Source: an uncultured Muribaculaceae bacterium
GTDB taxonomy: Bacteria > Bacteroidota > Bacteroidia > Bacteroidales > Muribaculaceae
DNA: 64,000 nt
Reading direction: 5' to 3'
NCBI GenBank assembly: GCA_910586565.1
Contig: CAJUIT010000006.1
Location: 62,001 to 126,000 of the forward strand
Translations under genes and position numbers: made by a program
Shown here: in pieces, positions 51,025 through 59,529 of the stretch
How positions within the stretch are numbered: the stretch's first letter is position 1
Layout: each line of letters begins with the position of its first letter
The notes under the pieces: generated by a model
Seen by the model: the letters and a program-made list of their open reading frames with translations, nothing else
Databases searched by the model: none
What the model was told of the DNA's origin: nothing

Positions 51025-54000
51025 TCAGAAAGTTAAATTCAGGCCCACCGAATACTGACGCACCGCGGGATAACCGACACCGGCAGCCACTTCGGGGTCG
51101 AGACCGGGGAATTTGGTGATGGTGAACAGGTTGTCGATGCTTGTGTAGATTTTCAGGTTCTCCACATAGAATTTGCGTGTTATGGCCTGCGGAATTGTGT
51201 AGCCTAACTGAATGTTCTTGCAGCGCAGATAAGCCGCATTGTGCACGAAAGCATCGCTCGCAATGTTGTTGCGCGAATCGGAGCTGTTGCGCAAAACGGG
51301 ATATTTAGAGCCGTAGGGATTGGAGGGGGTCCAGGCATTGTCGGTAATATCTTTGTTGAGCGACTGCCCCATGACGGTGACGAAACGGAATGCCTGATTG
51401 TTGTAGTAGACATCGTAATGCCCCACCCCTTGCAAGAGCATGCTGAAGTCGAAACCGTTCCAGCTTGCGCCGAGATTGAAACCGTAGGTGAGACGGGGTG
51501 CAGTGCCGTGGCCGATTTCCACACGGTCGTTGGCATCGAGTTTTCCGTCGCCGTTGGCATCGGCATAGAGGAAGTCGCCGAGCTCGGGACGCTGATAGGT
51601 GGCGAAATAGTCGGGATTGCGGTCGACGAGCGATTGCACATAATCCAAATCGGCCTGGTCGCGCACAATGCGGTCGACGGTCATAACATAAAGCTGGTCG
51701 ATCGGTTTCCCCTCCTGTGTCTTATATACTCCGTTGATTGAGGACACATCCCCTTGGAAACGGGTCACCTTATTATCAACAAACGAGAGGTTGAAGCCCA
51801 CGTTATAGGATACTTTACCAATGCGGTCGTTCCAGTTCAGCTCAACTTCAAAACCGCGGTTGAGCACCTCGCCGGCATTCTGGTTGGGCACAACCGATGT
51901 GCCGTGTTCGAGCGGGGCCGGGAGGGAAATGAGAATTCCCTTTGTCTTTTTGGAATAGATGTCGATTGAACCGCTGAGGCGACTGTTGAGCACGCCGAAA
52001 TCAATACCGGCGTTGGTCATGTAGGTCTTTTCCCACGAGAGAGCGGGGTTGGAGAGCACGGTCTGGGCGAATCCGCCGGCGATGTTGCCGTTAAGCACAT
52101 AGTTGGCTGTGGCGAAGAGCGACTGATACATGTAGTAGCTCGTTGTGGCGTTGTTGCCGAGTGAGCCCCACGACGCGCGGAGTTTCAGGTTATCGAGCCA
52201 TCCGGCAGCGGGTGCCAGGAACTTCTCCTGCGACAGGCGCCAGCCGGCCGACACCGAGGGGAAATATCCCCACCGCTGACCGGGAGCAAACTTGGAGGAA
52301 CCGTCGGCACGCATGTTAACCTCAAGCAGATATTTGTTATCCCAGTTGAGGTTCAACCGGCCGAAGTAGGAGCGCATGGCCCACTCGGTGTAGTTGCCGC
52401 CTATGGCACCGTTGGTTGCCGCAGCGTCGAGCGAGGTGAGCGAGTCGTCGATTAAATCATATTTGAGGAAGTGTTCGCTCTCATCCTTGTCATATTCCTG
52501 ACTGGCACCAGCGAGCACCGACACATCGAGCTTCGACACCTTGAATTTGTAAGATGCGGTGAGTTCCGACTCCCTGAAAGTGTCGGCATAGTTGTAGCGG
52601 CGGATGTAGGTGCGCACCACCCCTTCGCGCAACAGCACCGGCCCGTCGAGGGTGAAACGATAGAGATTGCGGTCGGTGAGATGCTGCTCGATGCGACGGG
52701 TCCAATAGTTGTAGGAGAAACTGCCGCGGATAACCAACCCTTTCAGGGGTTGCACCTGTGCGTAGACTTTGGCAACGATGCGGCGTGTTTTGGTGGGGAA
52801 ATCCTCCTTGTAGAACCATTGGCGGCGGTAGGGGTTGAAGTTGCTCACATTCTCCTCCTCGGGGTTCTGCACACCGCCATAGAGACCTGTGGCGGGGTCG
52901 TAGAGAGTCATGCCGGGAACGGTGTTGAACGCGCCTGAGCCGAAAATCACATCACCACCTGCTGCGGCGTTCTCGGCCGAGGGATTGCTCGAATCGAGGT
53001 AGCCGAACAGATTTGTTCCCACGCTCAGCCAGGGCTTGATGTTCACATCGAGATTGGTGCGCAGCTGATAGCGCTCGTAGTCGGTGCCGTAGACCATGCC
53101 GGGATTGTTGACATAACCGAGCGAAATGTTGTAGCGCACACGGCGGCCGCCACCTGTCACCGACAGATTGTGGTTCTGCACCACCGACGGGTTACGGTAG
53201 ATGTGGTCCTGCCAGTCGGTGTTGGGATAGACGGTTGGATTGCGCCCGGCATCGTTGCGCCATTCGTCGATTTTCCCCTGCGAGAAGCGCGGAGCCTGGC
53301 CGTTCACCACCAGTCCGGCATTTTGAATCTCCATAAAATCGGCATAATCGGTCACGAGATTGAGGCGTTTGGCAACGGTTTCAAACGACACATTGCCGCT
53401 GTAGGTGAGTTTCGGCGCCGACACAAGCCCGTGTTTTGTGGTGACGAGAATCACGCCGTTGGCGGCTCTCGAACCGTAGATTGCCGAGGAAGCGGCATCC
53501 TTCAGCACCGAGATGCTCTCGATATCCTGGGGGTTGATGTCGCTGAGGGAGATTCCGGTCATGCCGTCAATCACAACGAGGGGAGCTGAATTGTTGAGTG
53601 TGCCCTGGCCACGCACCGTTATTGTTTGCGATTCGTAGCCGGGTGTGTTGCCGCCGCTGTTGGTGACCGTCAGACCGGGAGCCACACCTGCCAATGCATT
53701 TGTAACGTTGGTTATAGGGCGGTCCTGCAAGGTTTTGGAACTCACCGACGACACCGCCCCGGTCAAATCGACCTTGCGCTGGGTGGCATAGCCCACAACC
53801 ACAACCTCGTCGAGCTCGTTTTGCTTGGCATGGAGAATGATGTTGTAGGTGTCTTTCCCCTCAAGCACGGGCACCGATTGATTATGATAACCTATAAAGC
53901 TTACATTAAGTGTGGTTCCGGGGGTTACATCTCCCAAAACGAAATGGCCGTCGGCATCGGTCATGGTTCCCCCCTTCGGATTGGTGGATACACTGACGGA

Positions 54001-54174
54001 AGCACCGATTACAGCATCGCCGTTGTCGTCGGTCACGGTTCCCGCGATTCCCCCTTCGGGTGGCACCGGCATTGCGACGGTGTTCTCAGCGCCGCTGTCG
54101 TCGGCCTTGGCGGGCACCCCTGCAATCCCTGCAAAAACAAATGCGCCCGCGAGCAATATTGGTCGTAAATTCAT
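51025..54174 (-). CDS. SusC/RagA-family TonB-linked outer membrane transporter
   Basis: The 1049-residue transporter has a signal peptide (MNLRPILLAGAFVFAGIAGVPAKA) and a CarboxypepD_reg-like domain (about 42-125, GTVTDDNGDAVIGASVSV). The TonB box region is DEVVVVGYATQRKVDLTGAV, the plug has VVIDGMTGISLSDINPQDIESI and VLKDAASSAIYGSRAANGVI, and the barrel ends in RQYSVGLNLTF. These are textbook SusC features and its length is normal. It forms a pedal-bin complex with the SusD protein encoded downstream. Its promoter has TAAATTTG at 54202-54195 and TTTC 19 bp upstream. Regulation by the nearby LytTR system is possible but not shown. Confidence 0.96.
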   Translation of the reverse strand: MNLRPILLAGAFVFAGIAGVPAKADDSGAENTVAMPVPPEGGIAGTVTDDNGDAVIGASVSVSTNPKGGTMTDADGHFVLGDVTPGTTLNVSFIGYHNQSVPVLEGKDTYNIILHAKQNELDEVVVVGYATQRKVDLTGAVSSVSSKTLQDRPITNVTNALAGVAPGLTVTNSGGNTPGYESQTITVRGQGTLNNSAPLVVIDGMTGISLSDINPQDIESISVLKDAASSAIYGSRAANGVILVTTKHGLVSAPKLTYSGNVSFETVAKRLNLVTDYADFMEIQNAGLVVNGQAPRFSQGKIDEWRNDAGRNPTVYPNTDWQDHIYRNPSVVQNHNLSVTGGGRRVRYNISLGYVNNPGMVYGTDYERYQLRTNLDVNIKPWLSVGTNLFGYLDSSNPSAENAAAGGDVIFGSGAFNTVPGMTLYDPATGLYGGVQNPEEENVSNFNPYRRQWFYKEDFPTKTRRIVAKVYAQVQPLKGLVIRGSFSYNYWTRRIEQHLTDRNLYRFTLDGPVLLREGVVRTYIRRYNYADTFRESELTASYKFKVSKLDVSVLAGASQEYDKDESEHFLKYDLIDDSLTSLDAAATNGAIGGNYTEWAMRSYFGRLNLNWDNKYLLEVNMRADGSSKFAPGQRWGYFPSVSAGWRLSQEKFLAPAAGWLDNLKLRASWGSLGNNATTSYYMYQSLFATANYVLNGNIAGGFAQTVLSNPALSWEKTYMTNAGIDFGVLNSRLSGSIDIYSKKTKGILISLPAPLEHGTSVVPNQNAGEVLNRGFEVELNWNDRIGKVSYNVGFNLSFVDNKVTRFQGDVSSINGVYKTQEGKPIDQLYVMTVDRIVRDQADLDYVQSLVDRNPDYFATYQRPELGDFLYADANGDGKLDANDRVEIGHGTAPRLTYGFNLGASWNGFDFSMLLQGVGHYDVYYNNQAFRFVTVMGQSLNKDITDNAWTPSNPYGSKYPVLRNSSDSRNNIASDAFVHNAAYLRCKNIQLGYTIPQAITRKFYVENLKIYTSIDNLFTITKFPGLDPEVAAGVGYPAVRQYSVGLNLTF

Positions 54175-54194
54175 TGGTTTATTTCATTTACCGA

Positions 54195-54225
54195 CAAATT
54201 TACGTTGAAGCCTGCAGGGTTGAAA
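54195..54225 (-). promoter_or_regulatory. promoter of the susCD operon
   Basis: On the minus strand TTTC (54225-54222), a 19-bp spacer and TAAATTTG (54202-54195) lie 20 bp before the susC start codon. Confidence 0.65.
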
Positions 54226-54295
54226 ATGTGTGTAAATAAACGGCATTTATTTGCCCATAAACGGCACGGGGCAATAAATCAGGTTGGCGGGGGAG

Positions 54296-55177
54296 CTATT
54301 CTTCCTGAAGCACAAGATAGTTAGACACCCCCCAGAATGCGGTGGCATCGGTTATGACAAACTTATAGACGCCGCCGACGCGCTCAATGCGATAGGAACC
54401 GTCGGGGTGAGAGGTGAGCGGCCGGGCTTTCTTTTCGCCGAGCGTAATTTCCGAAAGCGTGCGGCGGTCGGCTTCGGTGAAAAGAGTGTGGTCGAAATCG
54501 CCGTTAAGCAACTTAGTGCGGCGCAAAAAGGGTGTTTCGATAATTTTGTGTTCCTTCAGCACACTTTTGGGTGCCACCACATAGTAGCAAGTGTTCATCT
54601 CGTTGCTCAAACGCTCCGACATCTCCACTGCCGAAGCTTTCTGCTCGGTGAGCTGCCCAACCGACTGATTAAGCGAATCGACTGCGCTGCTAAGTGAATC
54701 GATGCGCTCCCCGGCTGAAAGCAAACGGGCCTGCAAGCTGTTGATTTCGGTTGACTGGAGGTCGATTTGCCTGCGCATCGTGGCCACGATAGCTTGCAAA
54801 TCATCGGTGTAGAGGGTGGAATTTTTCAGTTGCTCCTCAAGTTCGGCGAGCTGCCGGCGACGCTCGGCCAGCCGCCGTTTCACAACGGCAATTTCGGCGG
54901 GGAGGCGCTGCCGGCGTGCCCGCTCGTCGGGATTGGCGTCGCCAACTGTGAGAGCTCCCTCCAGACGCTTGATTTCCTCCATCGTCTCGCTGATTTCCTT
55001 TACGATAGCGAGCAGGCGATCGCGCTCTTCAAGAGCCGACACAAGTTCCTGCTTCGATGCATCCTCAAGCGATTCGGCCTGCGGTGATGCCGTTTTACCA
55101 TCGCCACATGCCCCCAGCAGCATCAATGCCGCCGCACCGGAGAGCATCCACCCATATTTTCCACGCTTCAATTGCAT
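54296..55177 (-). CDS. coiled-coil lipoprotein of unknown function
   Basis: The 293-residue product has an SPII signal with lipobox LLGAC (Cys24). Residues of about 35-205 are heptad-rich and highly charged, predicting a long coiled coil (SALEERDRLLAIVKEISETM; AVVKRRLAERRRQLAELEEQ; LQARLLSAGERIDSLSSAVD). A small C-terminal globular part follows (NTCYYVVAPKSVLKEHKII to the end), ending in FWGVSNYLVLQEE. Lipoproteins of this form are conserved in Bacteroidetes and may span the periplasm or scaffold envelope complexes; no activity is known to me. It lies upstream of susC on the same strand (gap 121 bp) and is divergent from a LytS gene, so it is a candidate target of that system. Confidence 0.7.
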   Translation of the reverse strand: MQLKRGKYGWMLSGAAALMLLGACGDGKTASPQAESLEDASKQELVSALEERDRLLAIVKEISETMEEIKRLEGALTVGDANPDERARRQRLPAEIAVVKRRLAERRRQLAELEEQLKNSTLYTDDLQAIVATMRRQIDLQSTEINSLQARLLSAGERIDSLSSAVDSLNQSVGQLTEQKASAVEMSERLSNEMNTCYYVVAPKSVLKEHKIIETPFLRRTKLLNGDFDHTLFTEADRRTLSEITLGEKKARPLTSHPDGSYRIERVGGVYKFVITDATAFWGVSNYLVLQEE

Positions 55178-55315
55178 TTCAGTGAATCAAAATCTTGAAA
55201 ATTTCCAACAAATATAATAAGAATCTCCGAAAAACGTAACATGTGACTTTGAACGACTTGAAACTTTATTTTTATTACGGGCGGCGCTGAAATTGCAGGG
55301 ATGGAGCGGAAACGC

Positions 55316-55323
55316 TATATTTG
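55316..55323 (+). promoter_or_regulatory. -7 element 4 bp before the second lytS start
   Basis: TATATTTG is an exact -7 consensus, with ATTG at 55291-55294 (21-bp spacer). The ATG at 55328 would coincide with the expected transcription start, so the mRNA may be leaderless. Confidence 0.5.
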
Positions 55324-55327
55324 CCGC

Positions 55328-56356
55328 ATGAAATCTCCGGCAAACAAGTCATCACTGATTCTCGACCTTTTTTTCTGCGTAGGATTCATGCCGCTGCTCA
55401 TCGTGCTGGGTCCGGCACATTCGTGGGCTACGGAGATGCCTCTGTTCTTTGCCATCACATGTCTGTTTTTCTACGGCTGCTATTTCGCCGTTACGCGGCT
55501 GAGGTTTCCCAACCTGCTCATCTCCCGCGACTATAAGCGCATTGCCATTGTGCTGAGTGCTCTGATTGCGGGGAACTGCATCCTCACCCTCTACCCTCTG
55601 CCGGCGGTTGACTTCGTCACCCCTGTGCTGAGCGAATATCAAACACGTGTGCGCAACTACAACGTTGCCCTCGGCCTATGGCTTATGTTCTCGATGGTGG
55701 TTAGCTACGCGCTGTCGGTTTCATTTGCCCGCGAACTGTTCAGGCAGGAGCTTCTGAAAAGGAAAATCGAGCATCAGCGCGACAAGGCCGAGCTTGCGAT
55801 GTTCAAGGCTCAAATCAGCCCCCATTTTCTGTTCAATACCCTTAACTCGCTCTACAGCCTTGTGATTGGCACCTCGCAGAAAGCTGAGGATGCATTCATC
55901 AAGTTCACCGACATTTTAAAATATACCTACACCACCATCGGCAACGAAACCGTTCCCATCAGGGAGGAAATCAGCTACATCGGCAATTACATCGACCTGC
56001 AGGAACTGCGCCTGAACGGCCACACGCGGGTTGAATGGCACAGCTGCACCGACGACCCCGACGCACCGATTCCACCGATGCTGATGCTCACTTTTGTTGA
56101 GAACGCCTTCAAATATGGGTCATCGGCAAGCAGCGACTGCACCATCTCGATAAATCTCACACTACAAGGAGGCCAACTCACTTTTGAAACGCGCAACAGC
56201 ATCATGAGGCATGCCGACGAATTCCGCACCGACATGCCTGTGGGGATTGAAAACTGCCGCGCCCGCCTGGCTGCGGTGTTTCCCGGCCGACACACTTTGG
56301 AAACCTCCGAAACCGACGGAACATTCACCCTCTCCCTAAAAATCAATATGCTATGA
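55328..56356 (+). CDS. LytS-type membrane sensor histidine kinase, second system
   Basis: The ATG at 55328 gives 342 residues; a start nine codons upstream would lie on the promoter. Four membrane helices (about 10-28, 38-57, 70-90 and 113-134) lead through a coiled coil to the His_kinase domain with phospho-acceptor His166 in ISPHFLFNTLN and N-box LMLTFVENAFKYG. It overlaps its response regulator by 4 bp (ATGA). It is a paralogue of the kinase at 24507. It has no evident sensory domain beyond the membrane part. Divergence from the coiled-coil lipoprotein and closeness to susCD suggest envelope or nutrient-related targets; none is proven. Confidence 0.92.
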   Translation: MKSPANKSSLILDLFFCVGFMPLLIVLGPAHSWATEMPLFFAITCLFFYGCYFAVTRLRFPNLLISRDYKRIAIVLSALIAGNCILTLYPLPAVDFVTPVLSEYQTRVRNYNVALGLWLMFSMVVSYALSVSFARELFRQELLKRKIEHQRDKAELAMFKAQISPHFLFNTLNSLYSLVIGTSQKAEDAFIKFTDILKYTYTTIGNETVPIREEISYIGNYIDLQELRLNGHTRVEWHSCTDDPDAPIPPMLMLTFVENAFKYGSSASSDCTISINLTLQGGQLTFETRNSIMRHADEFRTDMPVGIENCRARLAAVFPGRHTLETSETDGTFTLSLKINML

Positions 56357-57111
56357 ATCAAACCACCCCGCTACGATGCATCGCAATCGACGACGAACCG
56401 CCGGCCCTTGAGGTTATTAAAAAATTCTGTGAACGCAAGGGGGGCATAAATTTGAAAACGTTCTCGAATCCCAACGAGGGGCTGGAGGCGATTGTTGCCG
56501 AGAAACCACAATTGGTTTTTCTCGACATCGAGATGGACGCGCTCACCGGACTCGATATTGCCTCGCGTCTGCCGGCGGGAACCTTCTTTATCTTCACAAC
56601 CGCCTATCTCGAATATGCCCTGAGCGGCTTTGAACTCGATGCGGTTGATTATCTGCACAAACCGTTCTCCTACACCCGGTTTGAAACCGCTCTGGAGAAG
56701 GCTTCCCGACGGATTCAGGTTGCGGCACCGCCGGCCGACAACGCCGACAACGCCACAATCGTGGTAAAGCAGGAATATAACAACATCGTCATTCCCCTCG
56801 ACCAGATAATGTATGTGGAGGCGATGGAGGGGTATTCAAAGATATTCCGGAGCAACGGGGTGTGCACCGTGTCGAGGGTGATTCTGAAAACAATCGGGGC
56901 AATGCTTCCATCCGATGAATTTGTGAGGATTCACCGTTCGTTCATCGTATCGCGGAAAAAAATAAGAAGTTTCACCCGCCAGAACATAATTCTGACCGAC
57001 GGCACAACACTCCCCGTGGGGCGGCAATATGCACCGTCAGTGGCTGAAGTTATGGCTCAGCTGCGTGGAGCGCACATATATCGCGTGCCTAACAGCCGCA
57101 ATGTGAAATAG
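56353..57111 (+). CDS. LytTR-family response regulator, second system
   Basis: The 252-residue protein has a receiver domain with DDEP, phospho-acceptor Asp58 in LVFLDIEM, FTTAYLEYA and YLHKPF, then a LytTR DNA-binding domain (about 140-240; LDQIMYVEAMEGYSKIF, VRIHRSFIVSRKKI). It is coupled to its kinase by a 4-bp overlap. Its 3' end overlaps the 3' end of the convergent ClC gene by 55 bp, so read-through of either would give antisense RNA. Direct repeats like those next to the first LytTR system were not found in the short region before its kinase. Confidence 0.92.
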   Translation: MNQTTPLRCIAIDDEPPALEVIKKFCERKGGINLKTFSNPNEGLEAIVAEKPQLVFLDIEMDALTGLDIASRLPAGTFFIFTTAYLEYALSGFELDAVDYLHKPFSYTRFETALEKASRRIQVAAPPADNADNATIVVKQEYNNIVIPLDQIMYVEAMEGYSKIFRSNGVCTVSRVILKTIGAMLPSDEFVRIHRSFIVSRKKIRSFTRQNIILTDGTTLPVGRQYAPSVAEVMAQLRGAHIYRVPNSRNVK

Positions 57112-58430
57112 GAAACGGCAGCACAAACAGCCGCCGGCAGCAGCAGCTCCCATGCCATCGCCATCTCTACCGTCAGGAAAATCGCCATCAGTGGAGCACG
57201 TTGCGTGGCGGCCATCACAGCCCCCATCCCGAGAAAGGCGAAATATCCCTGCGGAAGCAGTTCCGCGCCGGCGCATGTATTAACCACCACGGCAAACAGA
57301 TAGCCCGCAACACACCCGGCGAAGAGCGAGGGGGCGAAATCGCCGGCCACCCCGCCGCCGCTTGTGGTTGATGATGTTGCAAAAGCTTTCACCAATGCCA
57401 TTGCGGCAAGCACGAGAATCACAGCCACGGCCGTTATGTGCACACCGGCAAAGGGCCCGTAGGCAAACAGCGCAGCCACATCGCCGGCAAGCAACTTGGC
57501 CATAAAGCTATATCCCTCGCCGAAAAGCGGGGGGAACATAAACACCGCCAATCCGATAAGCAAGCCGGCCGTGAGATTCTTCACCCAATGGTTGGAGAGG
57601 GATGCATACCAGGCCGACATGCGCGTCATTATCATCTGGTAATAAATTGAATAAACGCCACAGAAAAGAGCAAGCGCCACAACCCACGGCAACAGATGCA
57701 TGTCGAAATGCAACACCGCGGCGAAATCGAGGTCGGGCGTGCAGCCCGAAAGCACGAATGCTGTGAGACCCGCCGTAACGGCGGCCACCATGAGAGGGAT
57801 TACCGCACCCGCGCCCAAGTCAACCGCCAGACATTCCAATGCAAAAAACACGCCACCAACCGGAGCTTTGAATATTCCGGCAATGCCTGCGCCCGCACCG
57901 CACGCCACCATTATTTTGAGCAGTCGGGGGGACAGATGCCATGCTTTCCCCACATTGCTCCCGATGGCGGCCCCGGTGTAGGCGATAGGCCCCTCCGAAC
58001 CGGCCGAGCCTCCGCAGCCAAGCGTTATGGCGGCGGCAATCATAGGGGTGAATGTGAGGGAAGGGCGCAAGCGGTATTTTCCCGCTTTGAAATCGCGGTT
58101 GAGCCTGCTCACACCATGATAAATCTCATAGCGCGTGACATGACGCTGAAACATTGCCGCCAACACCACTCCGACCACGGGAATGAGAATAAGCACCCAA
58201 TTGGCATGGTCGCCGCTCAAAGCACCTGTGAAAAGCTGCGACACCCATGCCACCATGCGCTTCAACAGAAATGCGGCCGTTCCCACTAATAGACCGGTGA
58301 CGAACGCAATCATGGCCATCCGCACCGGTTCGGTGTAGACCTCCCTCACACGCCTCCCCAACCATCCGGCTGATGATGTTGAGCTTGACGAGTTATTTAC
58401 GGCTGATATGTTTTCCCTCTTGTTGTTCAT
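57057..58430 (-). CDS. ClC-family chloride channel/transporter
   Basis: The 457-residue membrane protein has the ClC fold length and the anion-gate motif GSEGP with gating Glu146, where E. coli ClC has GREGP. The position of the internal proton glutamate (E. coli Glu203) is Cys200 in FFALECLAVDL, and the usual GSGIP selectivity motif is replaced by YHGVSRL. These changes suggest a channel or a weakly coupled transporter rather than a strict 2:1 chloride/proton exchanger. No C-terminal CBS domains are present. It stands alone on the minus strand, converging on the LytTR gene with a 55-bp overlap. A stable hairpin lies in its leader. Confidence 0.9.
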   Translation of the reverse strand: MNNKRENISAVNNSSSSTSSAGWLGRRVREVYTEPVRMAMIAFVTGLLVGTAAFLLKRMVAWVSQLFTGALSGDHANWVLILIPVVGVVLAAMFQRHVTRYEIYHGVSRLNRDFKAGKYRLRPSLTFTPMIAAAITLGCGGSAGSEGPIAYTGAAIGSNVGKAWHLSPRLLKIMVACGAGAGIAGIFKAPVGGVFFALECLAVDLGAGAVIPLMVAAVTAGLTAFVLSGCTPDLDFAAVLHFDMHLLPWVVALALFCGVYSIYYQMIMTRMSAWYASLSNHWVKNLTAGLLIGLAVFMFPPLFGEGYSFMAKLLAGDVAALFAYGPFAGVHITAVAVILVLAAMALVKAFATSSTTSGGGVAGDFAPSLFAGCVAGYLFAVVVNTCAGAELLPQGYFAFLGMGAVMAATQRAPLMAIFLTVEMAMAWELLLPAAVCAAVSYFTLRLLGTRYMCAPRS

Positions 58431-58440
58431 AAATAAATTG

Positions 58441-58469
58441 CGCCATGCGGGCTAATGCCGCCCGTGGCG
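58441..58469 (-). promoter_or_regulatory. leader hairpin 10 bp before the ClC start codon
   Basis: CGCCA/TGGCG (58441-58445 with 58465-58469) and CGGGC/GCCCG (58448-58452 with 58460-58464) make a 10-bp stem with a 2-nt bulge and no T-run, so it is more likely translational control than a terminator. It does not fit the fluoride riboswitch core. Confidence 0.4.
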
Positions 58470-58590
58470 ACGTTTCTTTCTTTTATAACCTTTTTGCAAC
58501 AAGGATGGTTTGAAGCGAACTATACGATTGCGAATTTGTTTGAGATTTTGTTTAAGTAAGTCTTGAAAATAATAAATTCAGGAGTCACTT

Positions 58591-58622
58591 ATTGGCAGGG
58601 GGAAAGGAAATCGTTAACTTTG
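58591..58622 (+). promoter_or_regulatory. promoter of the nfnAB operon
   Basis: ATTG (58591-58594), a 20-bp spacer and TAACTTTG (58615-58622) give a good Bacteroidetes promoter, with transcription expected to begin near 58628. A family B1 end (58553-58573) lies just upstream. Confidence 0.65.
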
Positions 58623-58627
58623 CGTTG

Positions 58628-58712
58628 CTGACAGGCTAAATGCGTGCCTGCGGCGGCAGGGGTAGCACCACGAAGAGGTGTCCCGGCTCCTAACCGACTC
58701 ATCAAAAGCACA
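58628..58712 (+). promoter_or_regulatory. GC-rich structured leader of nfnA with a 17-codon upstream ORF
   Basis: An ATG at 58640 opens MRACGGRGSTTKRCPGS and stops at 58693, 19 bp before the nfnA ATG. The same stretch can form two hairpins: CCTGC with GCAGG around 58647-58660, and CACC with GGTG around 58667-58680. Two Cys codons in the peptide, and its position, would suit a leader-peptide attenuator, but no ribosome binding site is obvious. No known riboswitch core was recognised. Confidence 0.45.
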
Positions 58713-59513
58713 ATGAATAAAATTATTGAGAAACGGCATTTCTCTGAAAAAGTGGTGCAACTCGTTGTAGAGGCACCGCTGATTGCCCGCTCCCGCAAGC
58801 CGGGTCACTTTGTGATTGTTATATGCGACGAACGCGGCGAACGCATTCCGCTCACCATCGCCGATGCCGACGAAACCCGCGGCACCATCACACTTGTGGT
58901 GCAGGCCATAGGCGATTCAACGCGCAGCATCTGCGCCAAGGAGGAGGGGGAATATCTCCACGATGTTGTCGGGCCGTTGGGACGTGCCACCGACATCCGC
59001 AACTACGGCACTGTGGTGTGTTGCGGCGGCGGTGTGGGCGTTGCCCCGCTGCTTCCCATCCTTAAAGCCATGAAGCAAGCCGGCAACAAGGTGATTTCAA
59101 TTCTTGCCGCCCGCACCCGCGACCTCATTATTCTGGAGGAACAGGTGCGCGAATTTTCCGACGAGGTCATAATCATGACCGACGACGGTTCCTACGGCGA
59201 AAAGGGGCTCGTGACCCACGGCCTTGAAAAAGTCATTGCCCGCGAGAAAGTCGACCTGGTGTGCACCATCGGCCCGGCCGTAATGATGAAGTTTGTGGCA
59301 CTGCTCACTGAGAAATATGAGGTGCCTACCATCTGCTCGCTCAACACCATCATGGTTGACGGAACGGGCATGTGTGGCGCATGCCGTGTCACCGTTGGCG
59401 GCAAAATGCGTTTTGTTTGTGTCGACGGCCCCGAGTTCGACGCCCATCAGGTAGACTTCGACGAAATGATTATGCGCCTGCGCCCCCTGCCGGTGGCCGA
59501 AGGTGCAGTGTAA
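58713..59513 (+). CDS. nfnA: NfnA-like ferredoxin:NADP+ oxidoreductase alpha subunit (FAD and 2Fe-2S)
   Basis: The ATG at 58713 gives 266 residues, normal for the family; a GTG 23 codons upstream lies in the leader. The N-terminal FAD-binding barrel has FSEKVVQLVVEAP and PGHFVIV, and the NAD-binding part has CCGGGVGVAPLLPILKAM. The C-terminal 2Fe-2S site is DGTGMCGACRVTVGGKMRFVC, with one Asp and three Cys ligands as in Thermotoga NfnA. With NfnB it carries out electron-bifurcating NADH-dependent reduction of NADP+ with ferredoxin, or serves as an electron-transfer module for glutamate synthase-like enzymes. The partner gene starts 16 bp downstream. Confidence 0.88.
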   Translation: MNKIIEKRHFSEKVVQLVVEAPLIARSRKPGHFVIVICDERGERIPLTIADADETRGTITLVVQAIGDSTRSICAKEEGEYLHDVVGPLGRATDIRNYGTVVCCGGGVGVAPLLPILKAMKQAGNKVISILAARTRDLIILEEQVREFSDEVIIMTDDGSYGEKGLVTHGLEKVIAREKVDLVCTIGPAVMMKFVALLTEKYEVPTICSLNTIMVDGTGMCGACRVTVGGKMRFVCVDGPEFDAHQVDFDEMIMRLRPLPVAEGAV

Positions 59514-59529
59514 ACACTGATAAACTATT

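Noticed and set aside
58431..58560. Fluoride riboswitch upstream of the ClC gene
   Set aside because: The leader has a hairpin, but the conserved fluoride aptamer core is missing.
58644..58712. GTG start 23 codons upstream of nfnA
   Set aside because: It would lie in the structured leader; the family N-terminus fits the ATG at 58713.
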